From contig NZ_JAJPRF010000005.1 in NCBI RefSeq assembly GCF_021206925.1, positions 124,001-188,000 on the forward strand: a stretch of DNA of 64,000 nt, written 5' to 3'. The notes under the pieces were generated by a model. It worked only from the letters and a program-made list of their open reading frames with translations. It ran no database searches and was not told where the DNA came from. The DNA comes from Rhodoflexus caldus (lineage in GTDB: Bacteria; Bacteroidota; Bacteroidia; Cytophagales; Thermoflexibacteraceae). The first letter of the stretch is position 1; every line of letters starts with the position of its first letter. The translations under genes were made by a program, and so were the position numbers. Shown here one piece after another: positions 58,937 to 64,000 of the stretch.

Positions 58937-61033
58937 TTAGCCCAGCCGCAGGAGTATTCTTTCTCCTTTGGTAAATTTAGTTCCTGCCAATACAGACTGC
59001 TGTTTTACTTTGCCTTTGCCGGTGAAAAGCACCTTGAATCCTTTATTTTCCAATATATAAACAGCATCCCGCATGGTCATCCCTACAACATTGGGCACTA
59101 CATTCGCTTCCATTTTATGCCCTAACATTTTCAATGTATCGCCCGCGGTGCGCACATACACCCACGGTTCTTTTGTTTGTACTGTTTTTTTGATACCGAA
59201 TTTCTCTGTCAGCAAGTTGAGGTCGGCCTGATACGCTGACTTGGGAACAGGCGGCAATGCGTCTGCTATTTTTGCATTGGGAGTCAGCTCGCGGGTCAGG
59301 CGCTGCGAATATGCAAAGTCGGCAATATCCCGAAACACTGGAGCAGCAGCCGTTCCGCCATAGCCCCCGTCAGGATTATCTACAATGACTATGCAACTGT
59401 ACATGGGGTTTTCGGCAGGGAAATAGCCTACAAAAGAGGTGTAGTGTTGTTCGGTATAAGAGCCGCCCACTACTTTTTCGGAAGTACCTGTTTTACCTGC
59501 CATTTTAAAATAGTCGCTGCGAATGCTTTTGGCCGTGCCGTTTTCTACTACGCCTATCATCAACTCGCGCATCTTGGCCACAGTGTTGGCAGATACAAGC
59601 CTGCTGCCTCTGACACCCGTTTCAAACTCTTTCACTACGTTGTTGCCGTTCAGCACGCGCTTGACGATGTACGGCTTTACCATATAGCCGTCGTTGGCAA
59701 GGGCATTGCAAAAAGTCAGCGTATGCAGCGGCGTTAATTTCAACTCATAACCAATAGACATCCATGGCAACGTAGCGCCGCTCCATGTAGGGTCGCTCGG
59801 ACGTTTTACAAATGGCGCAGGCTCGCCCAGCATCTGAAAATCCAACTTTTGCGTAAGCCCAAACTTGTCTAAATACTCCACAAACTTTTCAGGATTCTTG
59901 CGGAAGTACTTAAAAACCAACTTAGACGTACCAATGTTGGAGGACAGTTCAAATACCTGCTTAACGGTCAGCCGTCCGTGGCCTCCTTTTTTGGTATCCG
60001 TCATAACGGCATCCCCGTAGAATCGGTACGTGCCATCACCTGTTTGAACAGTGTCATCAAGGTTGATATTGGCTTCTTCCAATAGGGCTGCCATCGTAGC
60101 AATTTTAAAGGTTGAACCCGGCTCGGCAAGGCCTGCAACCGCATAGTTATTGTCTTCTACGAACTCCCCTTTTTTGTCTTTGCTCAAATTGACGATAGCC
60201 TTAATAGCGCCCGTTTTAACTTCCATGACTATGACCGAACCAAAATCAGCATTTTTGGCAGCCAGTACTTTTTGCAATGCCTGCTCGGCATGTGCCTGCA
60301 AGTCCACATTGATGGTCGTCTGAATATCTAACCCGTCTTCGGGGCGGATGTAGGAGCCGTCGTTGATAGGTTTCCACTGTTCGGCACCCACTTTTTGGAA
60401 AATCGCCTGCCCATCGCGCCCGGCCAGCACATGCTGAAAACTGAACTCCAAACCGCGCCCGAAAATGTTTCTGCCGCTGTCTTGCTGTACAAAACCGATG
60501 GTACGGCGTGCCAGATTATCAAAAGGACGGAAACGGCGCTCTGTTTTTTCAAAGAAAACGCCGGCCTTTTTACCCATGCTAACCATTGGCCAAACACTGA
60601 TTTCATCTTTCAGTAAGTGGTCAAAAGGTTCTTTGGTCAAAATTTTATAGCGTTTTTTGTCTGCACGTGCTGTTTTGAGCTCCAGCACCCATTGCTCTTT
60701 TGACTTTTCTCCGAATCGCTGTGCCAACAGTGCAGCCAATGTATCTACATACTGGTTGAAGACAGTATCCTTGGGGAAATAGGGGTCAATGGCAAGGCGG
60801 TAGTAGGGCAAATTGGTTGCCAGCAGGCTGCCGTCATCTGCCAGAATGTTGCCTCGGTTGGCTTTAATGGTCTGGAAGGATACGCCGTTTTCACTGGCCT
60901 TTTTCTCCCAAAGTTCGCCCTGCCAAACCTGAATCACCAGAATTTTAAACAGGACGAGGGCGGCAATGCCTACCATACCGTAAAAGGCAAGGCGTACACG
61001 CGACAAAATAGAATTGCGAATGCTTTTGCTCAC
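58937..61033 (-). CDS. ftsI: Septal transpeptidase FtsI (class B PBP) with PASTA domain
   Basis: Encodes 698 residues. One TM (~11-33), PBP dimerisation region (ANRGNILADDGSLLATNLPYYRLAIDP), transpeptidase with S-x-x-K in AEPGSTFKIATMAALL, S-x-N in FELSSNIGTSKL and K-T-G in KMAGKTGTSEKVVGG. The C-terminal ~65 residues are one PASTA domain (VPNVVGMTMRDAVYILENKGFKVLFTGKGKV). It cross-links septal peptidoglycan with FtsW. Confidence 0.97.
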   Translation of the reverse strand: MSKSIRNSILSRVRLAFYGMVGIAALVLFKILVIQVWQGELWEKKASENGVSFQTIKANRGNILADDGSLLATNLPYYRLAIDPYFPKDTVFNQYVDTLAALLAQRFGEKSKEQWVLELKTARADKKRYKILTKEPFDHLLKDEISVWPMVSMGKKAGVFFEKTERRFRPFDNLARRTIGFVQQDSGRNIFGRGLEFSFQHVLAGRDGQAIFQKVGAEQWKPINDGSYIRPEDGLDIQTTINVDLQAHAEQALQKVLAAKNADFGSVIVMEVKTGAIKAIVNLSKDKKGEFVEDNNYAVAGLAEPGSTFKIATMAALLEEANINLDDTVQTGDGTYRFYGDAVMTDTKKGGHGRLTVKQVFELSSNIGTSKLVFKYFRKNPEKFVEYLDKFGLTQKLDFQMLGEPAPFVKRPSDPTWSGATLPWMSIGYELKLTPLHTLTFCNALANDGYMVKPYIVKRVLNGNNVVKEFETGVRGSRLVSANTVAKMRELMIGVVENGTAKSIRSDYFKMAGKTGTSEKVVGGSYTEQHYTSFVGYFPAENPMYSCIVIVDNPDGGYGGTAAAPVFRDIADFAYSQRLTRELTPNAKIADALPPVPKSAYQADLNLLTEKFGIKKTVQTKEPWVYVRTAGDTLKMLGHKMEANVVPNVVGMTMRDAVYILENKGFKVLFTGKGKVKQQSVLAGTKFTKGERILLRLG

Positions 61034-61156
61034 TTTTTCCTGTTTTTAAATGGTACAAAAATTCATCAGGCCTTTGTCAGGTCTTAGTCGGTTTTGGAAC
61101 GTATTTATTTGGTTAATCGGGTTGAAGTAGTACAGCAATAAGGGGTAAATTTATTG

Positions 61157-61507
61157 CTACTTATCAGCCGCCAGTTCATAGGCGGGCTTTTCGTTTTCGG
61201 TCAGTCCCAATTGATTGACCTTTGTTTTAATGATGCTTCGTTTGCTGCCCAAAATAAATTGTGCACGAAGCATGGTATATTCGGTACGTAACTCGGCCAC
61301 CTCTTTGCGTAAGTGATTCAGTGTCCGTACACTTCGGTCGGCATAGTGCAGGTTGGCGATGTAAAGAAGCCCGCACAAGGCGATGAGTAAAAAATAGCCC
61401 ATCCACCCGTTGAAAAGTTTCCCTAATTGCACCGTCTGCACTTGCGCAAACAGGCTACCCTGAGCGCCTTGCTGTTGCCTTTTTGGCCTGTTTACTGCTA
61501 CTGCCAT
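61157..61507 (-). CDS. ftsL: FtsL-like divisome protein
   Basis: Encodes 116 residues: short basic N-tail, one TM (~34-50, WMGYFLLIALCGLLYIANL), then a coiled coil (DRSVRTLNHLRKEVAELRTEYTMLRAQFILGSKRS). Position between rsmH and ftsI and the TM + leucine-zipper layout identify it as FtsL of the Bacteroidota type; sequence similarity alone is weak in this family. A 51-bp gap precedes it and a 123-bp gap follows. Confidence 0.88.
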   Translation of the reverse strand: MAVAVNRPKRQQQGAQGSLFAQVQTVQLGKLFNGWMGYFLLIALCGLLYIANLHYADRSVRTLNHLRKEVAELRTEYTMLRAQFILGSKRSIIKTKVNQLGLTENEKPAYELAADK

Positions 61508-61558
61508 ATGCTAATTTTTTTATTTGTTTATAAAAATGCCGTAAGCATCGTACGCAAA

Positions 61559-62464
61559 CTATATCTTGACTGCGACACGCATTTTCGCACTACGGGCACG
61601 ATTATTCATTTTTATTTCCTCTTCCGAAGGTTCTATTACCTGCCGGTTGAGTGCTTTGAATGGTTTAATATCATTGCCGTAAATATCTTTTTCTACTTCT
61701 CCTTCAAATTTTCCTTTGTTAATAAAATTTTTCACCAACCTGTCTTCCAGCGAATGGTAGGAAAGCACTACAAGCCTGCCACCCGGTTTGAGCAACTCTG
61801 CTGCCTGATGGAGCATGTCGCGCAGCGCCCCCATTTCATCGTTCACTTCAATGCGCAATGCCTGAAAAACCTGCGCGTAATACTTGTACTCCCTGAATCG
61901 GGGGGCAAATTTTTCCAAGACTGCCAGCAAGTCGGCAATGGTTTGAATAGGTTTGCGCGCCCTTGCCGAAACGATGCCTTCTGCCAGTGTTTTGGCGTTG
62001 GTTACTTCGCCATAGCGCCCCAACATTTTATGCAGTGCCGTTGCATCATAATTGGCAATTATATCGGCTGCCGAAACGGGTTGCTCTCTGTCCATTCGCA
62101 TGTCTAGCGGCGCATCAAATCGGATGGAAAAGCCCCGTTCTGCTTCATCAAACTGATGCGAAGAAACACCCAAGTCGGCCAAAATGCCGTCTAATGCCGT
62201 TACGCCATAGACCTTTAAGTAGCGTTTGGCAAAGCGAAAATTGGATTTAATGAAGGTAAAACCTTCAAAGTTGATTTTCGCTGCCTGTTCTGCTGCGTCT
62301 TGGTCTTGGTCAAAAGCGAAAAGCCGCCCTTTGTCAAGTTTTTCAATGATCGCACGGCTGTGGCCGCCGCCGCCAAAAGTAAAGTCTGCATAAGTGCCGT
62401 TCGGGTCGGTAACCAATGCCTCTACGCTTGGTTGCAAAAGCACCGGAATATGGTATTCGCTCAT
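61559..62464 (-). CDS. rsmH: 16S rRNA (cytosine-1402-N4)-methyltransferase
   Basis: Encodes 301 residues. HIPVLLQPSVEALVTDPNGTYADFTFGGGGHSRAII is the SAM-binding start; LFAFDQDQDA; GILADLGVSSHQFDEAERGFSIRFDAPLDMRMD the signature; GGRLVVLSYHSLEDRLVKNFI and NNRARSAKMRVAVKI the end. Its start overlaps the mraZ stop (ATGA, 4 bp). Confidence 0.98.
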   Translation of the reverse strand: MSEYHIPVLLQPSVEALVTDPNGTYADFTFGGGGHSRAIIEKLDKGRLFAFDQDQDAAEQAAKINFEGFTFIKSNFRFAKRYLKVYGVTALDGILADLGVSSHQFDEAERGFSIRFDAPLDMRMDREQPVSAADIIANYDATALHKMLGRYGEVTNAKTLAEGIVSARARKPIQTIADLLAVLEKFAPRFREYKYYAQVFQALRIEVNDEMGALRDMLHQAAELLKPGGRLVVLSYHSLEDRLVKNFINKGKFEGEVEKDIYGNDIKPFKALNRQVIEPSEEEIKMNNRARSAKMRVAVKI

Positions 62465-62916
62465 AAATTGCCCTCCCTACCAAAAACACGCTCTGCCATT
62501 TGCGAAAACTGCTTGGAGTCCTGCACCAGCGCGGCCTCGTATGCATCGGGTTGCCAAATTTCTACGCGATTGCCCGCACCGACTACGATAGCGTCTTTCT
62601 CAATATTGGCATACTTCAGCATTGTACGCGGCACCAAAAAACGCCCTGCCGAATCCAACTCCACTTCGGTATTGCCCCGAAAGAAGTTCCGCTGAAACGT
62701 GCGGTATTCTTCCACAAATTCGTTGAGGGCAATGACCCGCTCGGAAAGTTCTTTCCAGTGAACCAATGAATACAAGATGATGCAAGGCTCGAAACCACGC
62801 GTCAGCACGATGGTTTCTGCCGATTCGGGAGGCAGTGCCGCCTTGATTTTGGCCGGCAAAACCAATCGCCCTTTGGCATCTAACTTACATTCATATTCGC
62901 CACTAAATGCAGGCAT
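62461..62916 (-). CDS. mraZ: Transcriptional regulator MraZ
   Basis: Encodes 151 residues. Two AbrB/SpoVT-like repeats: EYECKLDAKGRLVLPAKIKAAL (DxKGR) and TEVELDSAGRFLVPRTMLKY (DxxGR), plus FEPCIILYSLVHW. MraZ binds upstream of its own operon and represses the dcw cluster. Three direct repeats of AAAGTGG-type sequence, 10 bp apart, lie upstream (62981-63010), fitting this. First gene of the cluster. Confidence 0.97.
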   Translation of the reverse strand: MPAFSGEYECKLDAKGRLVLPAKIKAALPPESAETIVLTRGFEPCIILYSLVHWKELSERVIALNEFVEEYRTFQRNFFRGNTEVELDSAGRFLVPRTMLKYANIEKDAIVVGAGNRVEIWQPDAYEAALVQDSKQFSQMAERVFGREGNL

Positions 62917-62953
62917 CTTTTTGCGCTTAAAGCATTACTTTAACTTTTTAAGA

Positions 62954-62961
62954 CAAAGCTA
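62954..62961 (-). promoter_or_regulatory. Bacteroidota -7 promoter box for mraZ and the dcw operon
   Basis: TAGCTTTG on the minus strand, perfect TAnnTTTG, 37 bp upstream of the mraZ ATG. TTGA, a plausible -33 element, lies 18 bp further upstream and touches the last of the three operator repeats. Confidence 0.65.
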
Positions 62962-62980
62962 AGAATTCATTTTTAAAAAT

Positions 62981-63010
62981 CAACCACAATTTACCACTTT
63001 TTACCACTTT
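62981..63010 (-). promoter_or_regulatory. Candidate MraZ operator: three direct repeats at 10-bp spacing
   Basis: Minus strand, from 63010 down: AAAGTGGTAA, AAAGTGGTAA, ATTGTGGTTG, in phase. The GTGG cores are at 63007-63004, 62997-62994 and 62987-62984. A fourth GTGG (63028-63025) is one 21-bp step further upstream. MraZ in Mollicutes is known to bind three AAAGTG(G/T) repeats separated by 3 nt, the same layout; in E. coli it binds TGGGA repeats 10 bp apart. The site abuts the -33 region, a good place for repression. Confidence 0.7.
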
Positions 63011-63291
63011 TTGCTCTTTTTATCCCACAATGCGCAATTTTAACGCCACTTTTACACTAAAAATGACCTTTTTATTGCCGATGTCTTAATTTTCTTAATT
63101 GCAGAAAACCCAAAAATTAAATATTAAAATACTGATTTACAGTTATTTAAAAACTTACTTTTAAACTTAAACTTTAACTTTTGTATTCGTGGCAATGTAT
63201 TTTTAATTTGTGAGAGCATTTCCCAAAAAACACACCCTTACACAAGTTTTAGAATTGCTACTTGCAGTATAAAGCAGTTGATTTTACAGCT

Positions 63292-64000
63292 ATGATTCGC
63301 CACTCAGGTTTTATGTACTTATTCAGGAAACGTAAGCGCTTTCGGATGATAGCAGGTCTGGTGGTCTTTTCGCTTGCTTTTCTTGTTGCAAAATGGGTAC
63401 AATCTTACACCGACCGACTGCTGGGGCAGGCAATCGTAGCGCTGATTGCACAAGAAACACGGGGCAATTATGGCGTAAGCTATGAGGATTTGCAGTTTGA
63501 GGTATTAAAAAACAGGTTACAACTTAGCGGGCTGGCTATTTTCCCTCATAAGCAGGACACGAGCACCACCGCTAACCGTTACAGGCTTCGTGTCAAATCG
63601 GTTTCATTAGAAACAGAAAGCCTGTGGCAAATCTATTTCACCAAAGAGTTGAAAATTATAGGCTTAACGCTTATCAAACCTGAAATAAAAGTAGAGAACT
63701 TTGCCGACCGCGAACAAAAGGGATTTACTTTTTCCCGCCAAACAGGCAATCTGTACCTGCTCATCAGAAACTATTTGGACAAGTTTCAAATTCGCCACTT
63801 TGCCTTGTATCAGGCTTCGCTTGCTTTTGTGCACCATGGCGCAAACCGCACGTCCGACTACCAACTGCGGCACGTCAATTTCGTATTGCAAAATCTGGTT
63901 ATTGACTCTGCCTCTGCACACAACAAAAAGAAAATTTTCTATGCCGATGGTTTTGACCTGAGCATTGACGGTCAGGAAATTATGCTGCCGGACAGCCTTC
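63292..64000 (+). CDS. AsmA-like large envelope protein, 5' part (runs off right edge)
   Basis: 236 codons from ATG 63292 with no stop in the window. N-terminal basic cytoplasmic tail (YLFRKRKRFR), one TM (~19-37, MIAGLVVFSLAFLVAKWV), then SYTDRLLGQAIVALIAQETRG, YGVSYEDLQFEVLKNRLQLSGLAIFP, YRLRVKSVSLETESLWQIYF, ELKIIGLTLIKPEIKVEN. The 'Y...DL.F.VL..RL.LSGL.I.P' and 'L..I.L..PEI.V' patterns are those of AsmA/DUF748 bridge-like lipid transport proteins. Full length is usually >500 residues. Divergent from the dcw cluster. Confidence 0.7.
   Translation, partial: MIRHSGFMYLFRKRKRFRMIAGLVVFSLAFLVAKWVQSYTDRLLGQAIVALIAQETRGNYGVSYEDLQFEVLKNRLQLSGLAIFPHKQDTSTTANRYRLRVKSVSLETESLWQIYFTKELKIIGLTLIKPEIKVENFADREQKGFTFSRQTGNLYLLIRNYLDKFQIRHFALYQASLAFVHHGANRTSDYQLRHVNFVLQNLVIDSASAHNKKKIFYADGFDLSIDGQEIMLPDSL

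Larger units (their letters stand above)
62917..63291. other. 375-bp divergent control region between mraZ and the AsmA-like gene
   Basis: AT-rich. Holds the mraZ promoter box (62954-62961), the probable MraZ operator (62981-63010) and no ORF. The plus-strand promoter of the AsmA-like gene is not obvious. Confidence 0.8.

Noticed and set aside
62917-63291. Replication origin with DnaA boxes
   Set aside because: Only one near-match (TTATCCCACA) is present and the GTGG repeats fit MraZ better; no dnaA or dnaN gene nearby.

Overview
The window is a chromosomal segment of a member of the Bacteroidota, most likely order Cytophagales. The grounds are: a secreted protein with a C-terminal type IX secretion (T9SS) sorting domain; families largely confined to this phylum (DUF4837, DUF4199); a degenerate DksA-like protein typical of the phylum; MraY with the large hydrophilic insertion usual in the phylum; an RprY-like response regulator; and several copies of the Bacteroidota promoter -7 box TAnnTTTG just upstream of genes. 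I see no rRNA, tRNA, CRISPR array or complete insertion sequence.

Layout. 1-6.5 kb: 5' part of a lutB-like gene, a small Spy-like periplasmic protein, aroE, a DUF4837 lipoprotein, and a TonB-dependent receptor that follows a TetR regulator. 7.4-11.4 kb: two tandem paralogous secreted proteins with a shared C-x-C-E motif, then a sensor kinase and response regulator. 11.4-17.7 kb: VOC protein, DksA-like protein, scpB, a pseudouridine synthase with an 81-bp tandem-repeat N-terminus, a SpoIIE-type phosphatase, a redoxin-like protein, and a small membrane protein. 17.8-25 kb: a membrane protein whose signal peptide carries an in-frame stop, an ECF sigma factor with a probable anti-sigma/beta-barrel partner, a lipoprotein, and a 1,174-residue glycine-rich T9SS cargo. 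25-35.4 kb: mostly housekeeping genes (lgt, menA, secernin-like peptidase, PLP homeostasis protein, ohr, acyltransferase, esterase, pgi).

35.4-41.8 kb is the accessory part. A plus-strand block encodes a single-HKD phospholipase-D nuclease with two Ig-like modules, a DUF4407 membrane protein, a small secreted protein and an exported caspase-like protease. It is followed by a graveyard in which a PIN-like (DUF5615) toxin gene has been split by a ~100-bp dispersed repeat and frameshifted by a 5-bp duplication. A second copy of that repeat lies just upstream of the block. 41.9-46.8 kb: comEC, a DUF6882-like gene, and a two-gene ATPase + DUF4276 (Toprim-like) module that resembles anti-phage ATPase/nuclease pairs.

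46.9-62.9 kb is a complete division and cell-wall (dcw) cluster on the minus strand: mraZ-rsmH-ftsL-ftsI-(small membrane protein)-murE-mraY-murD-ftsW-murG-murC-ftsQ-ftsA-ftsZ. It is bounded by a promoter with three 10-bp-spaced AAAGTGG-type repeats (probable MraZ operator) upstream of mraZ and by a strong hairpin terminator after ftsZ. murF and ddl are not in the cluster. Divergent from mraZ, a large AsmA-like gene starts and runs off the right edge.

A small palindrome (AAACCTGAC...GTCAGGTTT) recurs five times between or beside genes across the window, twice inside the dcw cluster. The strongest leads for new biology are the PLD/DUF4407/caspase block, the repeat family and its insertion into the toxin gene, and the MraZ operator.
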